Part shown: positions 8,270-19,902 of the stretch, one piece after another
How the letters are laid out: each line of letters begins with the position of its first letter
Position numbering within the stretch: the stretch's first letter is position 1
From: Streptomyces endophytica
Lineage (GTDB): Bacteria; Actinomycetota; Actinomycetes; Streptomycetales; Streptomycetaceae
Reading direction: 5' to 3'
NCBI RefSeq assembly: GCF_026153355.1
Contig: NZ_CP110636.1
Location: 6,200,001 to 6,264,000, forward strand
Length of the DNA stretch: 64,000 bases
Position numbers and translations under genes: made by a program
Notes under the pieces: model-generated
What the model was told of the DNA's origin: nothing
Databases searched by the model: none
The model's input: only the letters and a program-made list of their open reading frames with translations

Positions 8270-8671
8270 ATGTCCGAGCGCAAGCCACCGGGAGTCAGCT
8301 TCGAGAGCTGGGTCGACAAGCAGATCCGCGAGGCGACGGAGCGCGGCGATTTCGCCGACCTCCCCGGTGTCGGCAAGCCCCTTCCGCATCTCGATCAGCC
8401 GTATGACGAGATGTGGTGGATCAGGGAGAAGATGCAGCGCGAGCACCTCTCCTACCTGCCGCCGAGCCTGGTGTTGCGCAAGGACGCCGAGGAGGCGGTC
8501 GAGGCGGCCGCGAACGCCCCGAGCGAGGCCGCGCTGCGGCGCATCCTGACGGCGGTCAACGAGCGGATCCGTGCGGCGCTGCGCACTCCCCTGGAGGGTC
8601 CGCCGCTGAATCTGGTGCCGTTCGACGTCGATGAGCAGGCCCGCAAGTGGCGGGAGCGGCACGGGAGTTGA
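8270..8671 (+). CDS. DUF1992 protein (DnaJ subfamily C member 28 conserved domain)
   Basis: 133 residues matching the DUF1992 pattern from end to end: an opening SFESWVDKQIREATERGDF, then LPGVGKPL, a WWIREKM segment, LPPSLVLRKD and a closing LVPFDVDEQARKWRERH. The domain is found alone in bacteria and in human DNAJC28. Its biochemical role is not established. It lies 44 bases after the lipoprotein gene on the same strand and could be carried on the same message, but no functional link is visible. Confidence 0.87.
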   Translation: MSERKPPGVSFESWVDKQIREATERGDFADLPGVGKPLPHLDQPYDEMWWIREKMQREHLSYLPPSLVLRKDAEEAVEAAANAPSEAALRRILTAVNERIRAALRTPLEGPPLNLVPFDVDEQARKWRERHGS

Positions 8672-8689
8672 GGCGCGCGGCGTCGGACG

Positions 8690-9976
8690 TCAGGGTGCGG
8701 CGGCCGTCGTCCGCAGGCGGAGGAAGCGCGGCCGGTAGAGGTCGACGTCGCCGTTGACGTGGGGGTCGGCCGGGGCGCCGGGCGGGCCGAGCCAGTTGAT
8801 GTCGTAGCTGAGCAGCAGGGTGCCGTCCGCGCCGGCTCCGGGGTGGGCCTGCGGGTTGTAGGCGACGACGTGCTGCGGGTCGGGGGCGGGTGGCCGGGGC
8901 GGGGTGATCCGGCCGTGCGGGCCGTGCCAGGGGCCCTCGGGGGCGCAGGCCCAGTAGGTGGTGATGCTGCGCATCCCGGCGGTGCCGCTTCCCCCGGTGT
9001 CCATGGTGAACAGCACCCAGGTCCGGGAGGTGCCCGCGCCGTCGCGGACGACGGTGAAGGCGCTGCCGACGCCGCGGCGGCCGCCGTCCCGTAGTACCGG
9101 TGCTGCTCTGTCGGCACGCGGCTGCCAGTGGGTGCCGTCCCAGAAGCGCCAGCCGCCGCGGTCCGCGAGCCGGCCGGCGGGGGCCCGGGCGAGGTAGGCG
9201 CGGGAGGCCGGGGCGGAGGGCGGGTCGTCGGCGCCGTAGAGGTAGGTCCAGCGGCCGTGCCGGACGGCCGCTGCGCCGTAGAGGACGCGCCGTCCGGGGT
9301 CGGCGGCCGCGTCCGGGCCGACGGTCTCGTCGATGCGTTCCAGGTGCAGGCCGGGCAGCGAGAGGGTGGCGACCTCGGTGGCGTACGGCATGCCGAAGAT
9401 CCACGGTCCGGTGCCGGGTGCCCGGCGCCACAGCAGTACCCGGACCACCCGCTCGGTGGCGCCGGGCGTCCGGGGCTCGACCCGCGCGTCGACCGGCCAG
9501 CGCCAGCCGCCGCCGGGCGGGTCGGGGAAGTACGGGCCGGGTGCGGCCGGGGTGCCGCCGGTCAGGGTGCGCTCCGGGCGGCCCGAACGGGAGGTCACCA
9601 CCAGGGAGTTGTGCCGGAGGTACGGGGTGCCGCCGCGGCCGGCGGTGCGCCAACGGTGGTTCTGGCCTTGGGGGTTGGGGGGCGGCTGGATGCGGTCGAG
9701 GAAGGTGTCGGAGAAGAGCCAGAGCGTGCGGCCGTCGGGGAGGCGCACCGAGTGGGTGCCGTCGCCGCCGGTCCAGTCGTCGGTGCGGGTGTTGTCGTTG
9801 CCGTAGCGGGCGAATGCGGCGGTTTGCCGGGAATCGACCGACCAGGAGCCGATCCGGCGTCCGGTGCAGCCGGCCGTCCGGCCGGGGCCATCGGCTCCGG
9901 GCAGTGCCCACAGCAGCGCGCCGGCGGCCAGGAGCAGGGCGGCGGCCGTGGTGCGGCGGTGCGGCGCCCTGGCCAT
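8690..9976 (-). CDS. secreted protein, DUF4185/DUF5005-like
   Basis: 428 residues with a Sec-type signal: Arg-rich start, hydrophobic AAALLLAAGALLWALPG, then a likely cleavage near residue 30. The mature part contains LWLFSDTFLD, WWFGMPYA-like and LLLSYDINWLG segments, a spacing seen in DUF4185/DUF5005 families. Those are thought to adopt a five-bladed propeller like glycoside hydrolases, but no catalytic residues can be assigned here. The gene is convergent with DUF1992, and its start faces mutA with a 160-base shared promoter region. Confidence 0.6.
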   Translation of the reverse strand: MARAPHRRTTAAALLLAAGALLWALPGADGPGRTAGCTGRRIGSWSVDSRQTAAFARYGNDNTRTDDWTGGDGTHSVRLPDGRTLWLFSDTFLDRIQPPPNPQGQNHRWRTAGRGGTPYLRHNSLVVTSRSGRPERTLTGGTPAAPGPYFPDPPGGGWRWPVDARVEPRTPGATERVVRVLLWRRAPGTGPWIFGMPYATEVATLSLPGLHLERIDETVGPDAAADPGRRVLYGAAAVRHGRWTYLYGADDPPSAPASRAYLARAPAGRLADRGGWRFWDGTHWQPRADRAAPVLRDGGRRGVGSAFTVVRDGAGTSRTWVLFTMDTGGSGTAGMRSITTYWACAPEGPWHGPHGRITPPRPPAPDPQHVVAYNPQAHPGAGADGTLLLSYDINWLGPPGAPADPHVNGDVDLYRPRFLRLRTTAAAP

Positions 9977-10136
9977 CGTGCTCCTCGGTCGGCCTCCGGA
10001 GTGGTCGGGTGTCCGAGATCACCGTACAGAACCGGTCAGCCACGCATAGATATGAACATGCGGGGGTGGTCAACGAGTGCAACGTCACAGCGGGAGCCCC
10101 TGCTCCAGCTAACGGTCGTTCGCCTAGCCTGCTGCC

Positions 10137-12017
10137 ATGACCGCCGAGTCCACCGAACTCCCCCTGGCCGCGGCCTTCCCGGATGCCGATCGCGAGCAGT
10201 GGCAGCGCCTTGTCGAAGGCGTGCTGCGCAAATCGGGCGCCAGCGAGGCAACGGGCGCCGCCGCCGAGGACGCGCTCGCCACGGATCTGCAGGACGGGAT
10301 CCGCGTCCGCCCGCTCTACACCGCCGAGGACGGCACGGCCGCTGCGGGCCGCCCCGGCTTCCCGCCCTTCGTACGGGGCGGCCGGCCCGAGGGCACGACC
10401 GTCGCCGGCTGGGACGTACGCCAGCGTCAGGTGCACACCGATCCGCGGCGTGCCAACGAGGCCGTGCTCGCCGATCTGGAGAACGGCGTCACCTCGGTCT
10501 GGCTGACCGTCGGGCACGGCGGGGTGCCGGTGTCCGGTCTTGCGGAGGCCCTCAAGGGCGTCTATCTGGACCTGGCCGCGGTGGTGCTGGACGCGGGTGC
10601 CGATTTCGCCCCGGCCGCCGAGGAGTTGCTGCGCCTGTACGCGGCGGCCGGTGTGCCGGCGGCCGAGGCCACCGGCGCGCTGGGCGCCGATCCGCTGGGG
10701 CTGCTGGCCCGTACCGGTGACGACAGCAAGCTGCGGGTGCAGCTGGAGGCGGCGGCCCGGCTGGCCGGGCGCTGCCTCGCGGAGGCGCCCGGGGTGCGGG
10801 CGCTGGCCGTCGACGCGCTGCCGTACCACGAGGCGGGCGGCTCGGCGGCCGAGGAGCTCGGCGCCTCCCTCGCCACCGGTGTGGCCTATCTGCGGCACCT
10901 GACCGCGGCCGGGGTGGGCGTCGACGACGCCTGCCGGCAGCTGGAGTTCCGCTACGCCGCGACCGCGGACCAGTTCCTGACCATCGCCAAGCTGCGCGCG
11001 GCCCGCCGGCTGTGGGCGCGGGTCGCGGAGGTGTGCGGGGCCGCGCCGGGCGCGTCCGCGCAGGTCCAGCACGCGGTGACCTCGCCGGTGATGATGACCC
11101 GTCGGGACCCGTGGGTGAACATGCTGCGCACCACGGTCGCCGGGCTGTCGGCGGGGTCGGGGGTGCGGACGCGGTGACGGTGCTGCCGTTCGACGCGGCG
11201 CTCGGCCTGTCCGACGCGTTCGCCCGCCGGATCGCCCGGAACACCCAGTCGGTGCTGCTGGAGGAGTCGCACCTGTCGAAGGTGATCGACCCGGCGGGCG
11301 GCTCCTGGTACGTGGAGCGGCTGACCGACGAGCTGGCCCGGGCGGGCTGGGCGTTCTTCCAGGAGATCGAGGCGGCGGGCGGTCAGGCCGCGGCGCTGCG
11401 CTCCGGGATGCTCCGCGAGCGGCTGGCGAAGACCTGGGCGCGCCGCACCGAGGACCTGGCGCACCGCCGTGAACCGATCACCGGTGTCAGCGAGTTCCCG
11501 TTCCTCGCCGAGGCCCGGTGGAGCGCGAGCCGGCGCCCGCTCCGGTGTCCGGTGGGCTGCCGCGGGTGCGCAGGGACGACGCGTACGAGGTGCTGCGGGC
11601 CCGTTCGGACGCCCATCTGGCGGCGACCGGGGCCCGGCCGAAGGTGTTCCTGGCCGCGCTGGGCCCGGTCGCGGCGCACACCGCGCGGGTGGCGTTCGCC
11701 GCCAACCTGTTCCAGGCGGGCGGCATCGAGACCGTGCAGGAGCCGGCCGCGGTGGACGCGGAGTCGGTGGCGGAGGCGTTCGCCCGGAGCGGCGCGCGGA
11801 CCGCCGTGCTGTGTTCGAGCGATGCGGTCTACGGCGAGCAGGCGGCCGCGGTCGCGGCGGCACTCACGTCGGCGGGTGCGGTGCGGGTGTTCCTGGCCGG
11901 CCGGCCGGGCGAGCGCCGGGAGGAATTCGAGGCGGCCGGGGTGGACGCGTTCGTCTTCGCGGGCTGCGACGCGGTCGAGGTGCTGTCCTCGGCCCTGGAC
12001 GTCATGGAGGTGGCGGA

Positions 12018-12021
<4 letters not shown>
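10137..12021 (+). pseudogene. mutA: methylmalonyl-CoA mutase small subunit MutA, broken by two 1-base deletions
   Basis: The alpha (small) subunit of the adenosylcobalamin enzyme interconverting methylmalonyl-CoA and succinyl-CoA. The coding frame shifts twice: near 11153-11156 (four G where five restore LSAGVGGADAVTVLPFDAALG) and near 11517-11518 (two G where three restore the frame into VEREPAPAP). With both bases restored it is an intact 628-residue protein, the normal size. The C-terminal B12-like domain lacks the DxHxxG motif, as expected for a small subunit. The stop overlaps mutB by four bases. Intact mutB and meaB next door argue for sequence error rather than decay. Confidence 0.9.
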
Positions 12022-14258
<2,237 letters not shown>

Positions 14259-14269
14259 AGCGGGGGGTC

Positions 14270-15277
14270 ATGCCTGCGACGATCGACGTCGAACGGTACG
14301 CCGAGGGGGTCCGGGCGGGTTCCCGGGCCTGGATCGCCCGCGCCGTCACCCTGGTCGAGTCCACCCGTGCGGACCACCGGGCGGCGGCCCAGCGGCTGCT
14401 GGTCGAGCTGCTGCCGTACTCCGGTGCGGCCCGCCGGGTGGGCATCAGCGGGGTGCCCGGTGTCGGCAAGTCGACCTTCATCGACGCGCTGGGGTCGCTG
14501 CTGACCGGGATGGGGCACCGGGTGGCGGTGCTCGCCGTCGACCCGTCGTCCAGCCGGACCGGCGGCTCCATCCTGGGTGACAAGACGCGGATGGAGCGGC
14601 TGGCGACCGACCCGGCGGCGTTCGTCCGCCCCTCCCCCACGTCCGGGACGCTGGGCGGGGTGGCCCGCGCCACCCGGGAGTCCATCGTCGTGATGGAGGC
14701 CGCGGGCTATGACGTCGTGCTGGTGGAGACGGTGGGGGTCGGCCAGTCGGAGACGACCGTGGCCAACATGGTCGACACGTTCCTGCTGCTGACCCTGGCC
14801 CGCACCGGCGACCAGCTCCAGGGCATCAAGAAGGGCGTGCTGGAGCTGGCGGACCTGGTGTCGGTGAACAAAGCGGACGGGCCGCACGAGCGGGACGCCC
14901 GGTCCGCGGCCCGCGAACTGGCCGGTGCACTACGGCTGTTGCAGCCGCACGACGCGGCATGGACGCCGCCCGTACTGACCTGCAGCGCCCGCGAGGGCAC
15001 CGGCCTGAAGGCGGTCTGGGAACGCGTCGAGCAGCACCGCACGCTGCTCGAATCGACCGGTGCGCTGGCCGAGCGGCGCCGTACCCAGCAGGTCGACTGG
15101 ACCTGGTCGATGGTCCGCGAGCGGCTCATCGACCGCCTCCAGGAACATCCCGAGGTGCGCAGGCTGGGCCCGGAGGTCGAGCGGGCGGTGCGGGACGGCG
15201 AGATCACCGCGACGCTGGCGGCCGAACGGCTGCTGTCCGCGTTCGGCCTGGCGGATCCGGCGGCCGGGGAGTCGTAG
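14270..15277 (+). CDS. meaB: methylmalonyl-CoA mutase-associated GTPase MeaB
   Basis: 335 residues, a G3E-family P-loop GTPase that protects and reactivates methylmalonyl-CoA mutase by gating cobalamin loading. Visible motifs are the Walker A GVPGVGKST (about residues 62-70), the DPSS switch region, VETVGVGQSE for the second switch, and the NKAD base-specificity motif. The gene follows mutB by 11 bases with a G-rich ribosome site. Older annotations call this family ArgK, but the context fixes it as MeaB. Confidence 0.95.
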   Translation: MPATIDVERYAEGVRAGSRAWIARAVTLVESTRADHRAAAQRLLVELLPYSGAARRVGISGVPGVGKSTFIDALGSLLTGMGHRVAVLAVDPSSSRTGGSILGDKTRMERLATDPAAFVRPSPTSGTLGGVARATRESIVVMEAAGYDVVLVETVGVGQSETTVANMVDTFLLLTLARTGDQLQGIKKGVLELADLVSVNKADGPHERDARSAARELAGALRLLQPHDAAWTPPVLTCSAREGTGLKAVWERVEQHRTLLESTGALAERRRTQQVDWTWSMVRERLIDRLQEHPEVRRLGPEVERAVRDGEITATLAAERLLSAFGLADPAAGES

Positions 15278-15323
15278 CGGTGTCCGGCCGGGTACTCACC
15301 CGGGCACCTGAGTAGCTCAGCTC

Positions 15324-15710
15324 ATGACGGCTCCGCGCCGGGCCCCGAGTATGTCGATGACGCATGGACGGACGTTTTCGGCATCTTCCCTGGGGGCCAT
15401 CATCAATCCGCAGGACGTCGCACACGGGCTGTACGAGGACAATCCGCTGGCCGGGCTGATCGAGGGGTTCTGTGTGGCGCCGGCCGGCGGTGAGCTGGAG
15501 TCCCGGCCGGTCGTCCATGTCGAGCTGCGGCCGGGGGTGCGGCTGTCGGCCGTCGAGGCGGACCGGCTGGCGCTGGCCTGCCAGCAGGGCGTGCTGCGCC
15601 AACTGGCGGCCGGCTGCCGGGACTTCCTCCCCTCACCGGCGGACTGCCCCTCGGCCCACGAGGTCGCGATCACCCTGCACGGCTACGGCACCGGGCCGTT
15701 CGCCTCCTAG
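15324..15710 (+). CDS. hypothetical protein
   Basis: I do not recognise this 128-residue reading frame. It contains two cysteine positions (one in GFCVAP, one in GCRDFLPSPADCPS), no membrane segment and no repeat. It lies between meaB and a convergent LysR gene, with no clear ribosome site. Later ATGs at 15351 and 15357 are possible starts. Codon third positions look coding (strongly G/C), and no competing frame is better. Confidence 0.55.
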   Translation: MTAPRRAPSMSMTHGRTFSASSLGAIINPQDVAHGLYEDNPLAGLIEGFCVAPAGGELESRPVVHVELRPGVRLSAVEADRLALACQQGVLRQLAAGCRDFLPSPADCPSAHEVAITLHGYGTGPFAS

Positions 15711-15730
15711 GACCTGTCCGGTCAGCACAC

Positions 15731-16633
15731 CTAGAGCATCCCGCGCGCCCGCCGGGCCCGTGCGGCGAAGTGGGTGACGGCGAGGTCGCGGAACCGCGTG
15801 GCCGCCGTCGAGAGGTAGCCGTCCTCGCGGCGCACCAGGCTCAGGATCCGTGCGCAGTCGGGGGCGTCGATGCGCAGCCAGGCCAGCGGGGCGGCGGCCA
15901 GGTCGGCGCGGGCGATGGAGGGCATCAGGCCGATGCCGAGGCCGGCCATGACGAGGAAGTGGGTGGCGCCGGGTTCGTCGCCCTCGCAGCCGATGACCGG
16001 GCGGCGGTCGATGGTGGCGAACAGCCGGTCCAGCAGGGCGCGTTGCCAGTGTCCGGGGCGGGTGGTGATGAAGGGCTCGTCGGCGAGTTCGGCCACCGTC
16101 ACCCGTTCCCGGCCGGCCAGCGGATGCGCCGTGGGGACCGCGAGCAGCACCTCCTCGTGCAGCAGTCGCACCGCGCCGAGCCCGGGTCCGGTCAGCGGCT
16201 GCGAGGCGACGCAGAAGTCCACCTCGCGGGTGCGCAGGTGCTCGCGCATCAGGTCGGGGGTGGACTGGAAGCAGCGGACGGTCACGGCGGGGTGGGCGGC
16301 GCGGAAGCCGGCGAGCAGTTCGGTCAGCGGCAGCAGGGTCTCCGCGGCGATGGTGACGCTGCCGTTGTCGAGTCCGGCGGCGTCGGCCATCTCGCGGCGG
16401 GCGTCGTCGAGTTCGGCCAGGGCCCGTTCCACCCGGGCGAGGAAGGCGGCGCCGTGGCGGTTGAGCCGGATCGTGCGGCCCTGCCGGTCGAAGAGCGGCA
16501 GGCCCAGTTCGGCTTCGAGGCGGGCGATGGTCCGGCTCACCGAGGGCTGGGCCACCCGGAGTTCCTCGGCGGCGCGGCTGATGTGTTCCCGGCGCGCGAC
16601 GACCCGGAAGTACCGCAGGGACAGCAGATCCAT
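15731..16633 (-). CDS. LysR-family transcriptional regulator
   Basis: 300 residues, a normal LysR length. The N-terminal winged helix starts MDLLSLRYFRVVARREHISR and contains the AEELRVAQPSVSRTIARLE recognition region. The effector-binding domain (about 90-300) follows. The neighbour upstream on the same strand is an ATPase of the anti-sigma type, and the partner across the 3' end is a hypothetical gene, so no target can be named. It resembles members that recognise small aromatic acids only in general fold. Confidence 0.9.
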   Translation of the reverse strand: MDLLSLRYFRVVARREHISRAAEELRVAQPSVSRTIARLEAELGLPLFDRQGRTIRLNRHGAAFLARVERALAELDDARREMADAAGLDNGSVTIAAETLLPLTELLAGFRAAHPAVTVRCFQSTPDLMREHLRTREVDFCVASQPLTGPGLGAVRLLHEEVLLAVPTAHPLAGRERVTVAELADEPFITTRPGHWQRALLDRLFATIDRRPVIGCEGDEPGATHFLVMAGLGIGLMPSIARADLAAAPLAWLRIDAPDCARILSLVRREDGYLSTAATRFRDLAVTHFAARARRARGML

Positions 16634-16715
16634 CGGTTCCTCGGGCCTTCCGGTCGGACGACGGCGACCCGGAAATGGTCACACGGGGCGCACCGGAGGG
16701 CCGGGGGACGGTGTC

Positions 16716-17243
16716 TCAGCCGTGCAGCGACACCGTGGCCCACACCGTCTTGCCCGAGTGGTCCGGCGGGGTCCAGCCCCAGGCGTCGCTGAGCCGGTCG
16801 ATGAGGTGCAGCCCCCGGCCGGATTCCGCCAGCGGGTCGGGGGTGCGGACGACGGGTGCGTCGGTGCCTGCGTCGGAGACGGCGCACAGCACGGCGGTCT
16901 CCTGCCGGGTCAGGGCGAGCCAGGCCGGGCAGACCGGCGCGGGCACCACACAGAACCCGCGGGCGACCGGCGCCGCGTCCGCCTCCTCCGCACGGAGGCC
17001 GTGCCGCAGTGCGTTGCTGACGAGTTCGGTGACGACCAGTGCCGCGTTCTCGGTCACGTCCGCGGCGAGTTGCCAGCCGGTGAGGGTCGAGCGGGTGAAG
17101 CGACGGGCCTCCGCCACGGTCTGCGCGGAGCTGCTGAGGGCACAGGCGGCGAAACCGTCGGGGGCGGGCATCCACCAGCTCTCCTCGAACGCTTCCTCTC
17201 GAAGGGCGTCGTACACGGTCTCTGCCGGATGAGCGGTCATCAA
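16716..17243 (-). CDS. ATP-binding protein (RsbW-like HATPase)
   Basis: 175 residues dominated by a GHKL ATPase fold: an N box TENAALVVTELVSNALRHG and a G box with ESGRGLHLIDRLSDAWGW. This is the RsbW/anti-sigma-type single-domain kinase, very abundant in Streptomyces. It is divergent from a DUF397 and XRE gene pair. The three families recur together in abaA-like developmental clusters. No cognate sigma or anti-anti-sigma gene is adjacent, so its partner is unknown. Confidence 0.87.
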   Translation of the reverse strand: MMTAHPAETVYDALREEAFEESWWMPAPDGFAACALSSSAQTVAEARRFTRSTLTGWQLAADVTENAALVVTELVSNALRHGLRAEEADAAPVARGFCVVPAPVCPAWLALTRQETAVLCAVSDAGTDAPVVRTPDPLAESGRGLHLIDRLSDAWGWTPPDHSGKTVWATVSLHG

Positions 17244-17318
17244 CGTCTCCGCGAGGGCGATTTCGGGGCTGGGCCGGACTGCCTTGGAGAGCTAATATCC
17301 TCGGCAGCCGTCACTCGG

Positions 17319-17348
17319 TGCAAGTGCATCTGCAATTACATCGGCAAG
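17319..17348. promoter_or_regulatory. hexamer iterons upstream of DUF397 and ATPase genes
   Basis: Five adjacent six-base units read TGCAAG, TGCATC, TGCAAT, TACATC, GGCAAG. They lie in the 193-base divergent region between the ATPase (start 17243) and DUF397 (start 17437). The exact 6-bp period and low GC content stand out. A binding array for the neighbouring XRE regulator is plausible but inferred. Confidence 0.45.
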
Positions 17349-17436
17349 GACGGTCGCTCAGGGGCTCGTTCACGCCAACGTGACCGCGGGCTCGGGATCG
17401 GTCGGAGGGATGCCCTCCAGCAAGGGAGCAGGTCTG

Positions 17437-17670
17437 ATGGAGTCGGTGACCAACGGCATGCAGGCGACCCGCATCGAGGGCGCCGTGTGGCGCAAGAGCC
17501 GCCGCAGCAATCCCAGCGGCAACTGCGTTGAGCTGGCCGTCCTTTCGGACGGCGGGGTGGCCGTGCGCAACTCCCGGTTCACGTCGGGGCCGGCGCTGAT
17601 CTACACCCGCGACGAGATGGCCGCCTTCGTCCAGGGCGCCAAGGACGGCGACTTCGACGACCTCATCTGA
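17437..17670 (+). CDS. DUF397 domain protein
   Basis: 77 residues starting at the ATG after GGGAGCAGGTCTG. The body is classic DUF397: WRKSRRSNPSGNCVELAVL, then VAVRNSR and a closing AAFVQGAKDGDFDDLI. DUF397 proteins are short actinomycete partners of XRE-DUF5753 regulators (the WhiJ type), thought to act as antagonists or cofactors of those regulators. Such a regulator is the next gene at 17800, 129 bases downstream. Confidence 0.9.
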   Translation: MESVTNGMQATRIEGAVWRKSRRSNPSGNCVELAVLSDGGVAVRNSRFTSGPALIYTRDEMAAFVQGAKDGDFDDLI

Positions 17671-17677
17671 CGCACCG

Positions 17678-17711
17678 GCGGCATATGCCGCGGAGATTGG
17701 CGCATATGTCG
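17678..17711. promoter_or_regulatory. GCATATG palindrome and repeated half-site before XRE gene
   Basis: A perfect 14-bp palindrome GCGGCATATGCCGC (17678-17691) is followed nine bases later by GCGCATATG-TCG (from 17700). Both contain GCATATG. They lie about 90-120 bases upstream of the XRE gene start and just after the DUF397 stop. Autoregulation by the XRE protein is a reasonable inference. Confidence 0.45.
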
Positions 17712-17799
17712 TTCGGATAGTCGACCTGACTGTACGAACACGTGGCGCGATGGGACACTGGGCGTTCGCCCGACCACTCAGGGGAGTCAGGGAGTCAGC

Positions 17800-18705
17800 A
17801 TGAGTGAGGCGCAGCCGAGCAGTGGTGCGTCCCTGCGCCGGTATCTCGACCATCCGAGGGGCGGCCCGACCGTCCTGCGGATCGTGCTGGGCACACAGTT
17901 GCGCCGGCTGCGCGAGGCGGCCGGCGTCACCCGCGAGGCCGCCGGGGACGCCATCCGCGGTTCGCACGCGAAGATCAGCCGCCTGGAGCTCGGCCGGGTC
18001 AGCTGCAAGGAGCGGGACGTCGCCGATCTGCTGACGCTCTACGGCGTCACGGACGACACGGTCCGCGACGACTTCCTCAAGCTGGCCCGGCGGACCAGCA
18101 GTCCGGGCTGGTGGCACCAGTACGGCGATGTGCTGCCCGGCTGGTTCGAGACCCATCTCGGCCTGGAAGAGGCCGCGTCGGTGATCCGTACGTACGAAGT
18201 GCAGTTCGTGCCGGGCCTGTTGCAGACCGCGGACTACGCCCGTGCGGTGGCGCAGCTCGGCCATCCGCGGTCGACGCCCGAGGAGATCGAGCGGCGGGTG
18301 CGGCTGCGCGTGCAGCGGCAGGAGTTGCTGACGCTGCCGGACGCGCCGCGGGTGTGGGCGGTGCTCGACGAGGCCGCGCTGCGCCGTCCGCTGGGTGGCC
18401 GGGAGGTGATGGCGGGCCAGCTGAGACATCTGCTGACGATGTCCGAGCTGCCGAACGTCACGCTGCAGATCGCGCCGTTCAGCCTCGGCGGCCTGGCGGC
18501 GGCCGGTGGTCCGATCACGATCCTGCGTTTCCTAGAGCCGGATCTGCCGGACATCGTCTATCTGGAGCAGCTGACCAGTGCGCTGTATCTGGACAAGCGC
18601 GATGACGTCGACCACTACCTGGCGGTGATGGACCGTCTCAGCGCCCAGTCGGAATCGCCGCGCGAGTCGCTGGCCATGCTGGAGCGCATGCTCAAGGAGA
18701 TCTGA
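17800..18705 (+). CDS. XRE-family regulator with DUF5753 (WhiJ-like)
   Basis: 301 residues. The N-terminal helix-turn-helix (about 28-80) contains LRRLREAAGVTREAAGDAI and HAKISRLELGR. The rest is a DUF5753 domain, recognisable by VQFVPGLLQTADYARAV, the central VLDEAALRRPLGG and the QIAPFSLGG and VYLEQLTSALY blocks. It pairs with the DUF397 gene upstream. Related proteins such as WhiJ influence aerial growth and antibiotic production in Streptomyces. The ligand or partner sensed is unknown. Confidence 0.92.
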   Translation: MSEAQPSSGASLRRYLDHPRGGPTVLRIVLGTQLRRLREAAGVTREAAGDAIRGSHAKISRLELGRVSCKERDVADLLTLYGVTDDTVRDDFLKLARRTSSPGWWHQYGDVLPGWFETHLGLEEAASVIRTYEVQFVPGLLQTADYARAVAQLGHPRSTPEEIERRVRLRVQRQELLTLPDAPRVWAVLDEAALRRPLGGREVMAGQLRHLLTMSELPNVTLQIAPFSLGGLAAAGGPITILRFLEPDLPDIVYLEQLTSALYLDKRDDVDHYLAVMDRLSAQSESPRESLAMLERMLKEI

Positions 18706-18791
18706 TACCGCTCACACTGGTCTGATGCGGCGACGAGCGGCGGGGCGCCCGGTGTGCTCGCGCCGCTCGTCGCCGTCCGGGGCCGGGTGCG

Positions 18792-19607
18792 TCAGACCTT
18801 GCGGGCGACCCCGCCGTACTCGATCCACTCCAGGGTCAGCTGCTTGGGGCCGATGTCCGCGTCCGGCTTCCAGGTCGAGACCTCCACCAGCCCGGGTTCC
18901 TGGATCTCCAATCCCTCCAGGAATCCGGCCAGTTCGTGCGCCTGGCGGACCCGTCCCCAGTTGCCGTGGGTCTGCTCGGCCATGAAGTTCGTGACGAAGT
19001 CACGGGTCGCGGCGTCCTCGCTGACCAGCTGGCACACCACCAGGAAGCTGCCCGGGGCCAGCCGGTCGGCGACCCGCTTGATCAGGCCGCCCGGGTCGTC
19101 GGTGTCCGGGATGCAGTGGAGCACGGAGACGAACAGCGCGGCGACCGGCCGGCTGAAGTCGATCAGCCGCTCGACCTCCGGGCTGCCGAAGATGCCGTCG
19201 GTGTCCCGCATGTCGGCCTGGATGACCGCGGTGTTGACGTTCTCCTCCAGCAGCGCCCGGCCGTGCGCCAGCACGATGGGGTCGTTGTCGACGTACACCA
19301 CCCGGGCCTCCGGGTCGACGCGCTGGGCGACCTGGTGGACGTTGTCCTGGGTCGGCAGGCCGGAGCCGTGGTCGACGAACTGCCGGATGCCGTGTTCGGT
19401 GGCCAGCCAGCGCACCACCCGCTGCAGGAAACGGCGGTTGTTGAGGGCCAGCACCTGGGTGCTCGGCACGACCTTGCTCAGCTGCTCGCAGGCCTCGCGG
19501 TCGACGGCGTAGTTGTCCTTGCCGCCGAGGTAGTAGTCGTACATCCGCGCCACGCTCGGGACGGTCACATCGACGGTGCTGGACTGCGGTGCTGATTCTT
19601 GGCTCAT
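18792..19607 (-). CDS. SAM-dependent methyltransferase, PF04672 (DUF574) type
   Basis: 271 residues from the ATG at 19607, which has GGGAAAG upstream. It has the PF04672 signature: SVARMYDYYLGGKDNYAVDR, QFVDHGSGLPT, a VYVDNDPIVLAHGRALL loop and LFVSVLHCIPD. This family is hugely expanded in Streptomyces, and most members have no known substrate. An in-frame extension to 19682 is open but lacks support. It is convergent with the XRE gene. Confidence 0.9.
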   Translation of the reverse strand: MSQESAPQSSTVDVTVPSVARMYDYYLGGKDNYAVDREACEQLSKVVPSTQVLALNNRRFLQRVVRWLATEHGIRQFVDHGSGLPTQDNVHQVAQRVDPEARVVYVDNDPIVLAHGRALLEENVNTAVIQADMRDTDGIFGSPEVERLIDFSRPVAALFVSVLHCIPDTDDPGGLIKRVADRLAPGSFLVVCQLVSEDAATRDFVTNFMAEQTHGNWGRVRQAHELAGFLEGLEIQEPGLVEVSTWKPDADIGPKQLTLEWIEYGGVARKV

Positions 19608-19759
19608 TCGACACTTTCCCGTCGCTTCGACAGCCCTCGGCCATGGCGCGGCAACGGCGCCGTTCCGTGTCGGAACGACCACGCCGCGCAGTCCAACATA
19701 CCTATGGAGTGGCGGCTGTTGCAGGTGAGTGACGAGGGTTCTTACGTCTCGTCAGTGGC

Positions 19760-19777
19760 TCCCTGCTACGGCAGGGA
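19760..19777. other. small hairpin with TACG tetraloop
   Basis: TCCCTGC-TACG-GCAGGGA forms a 7-bp stem closed by C(TACG)G, the unusually stable UNCG-type tetraloop in RNA. It lies in the 295-base gap between the methyltransferase and the ABC-like gene, about 125 bases before the latter. It could be a leader hairpin or a weak terminator. Confidence 0.4.
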
Positions 19778-19902
19778 ACGCACGCCGCGCCGCCGATTCT
19801 CATCACGCTCTCACCCACCGCTTATCGTCCGGTCACGCCCCTTTCCTACGGTCGGCGAAAGGCGCGCCGCGGGCCCGCCCGGCGGCCGGAGGAGAGCGCA
19901 CC

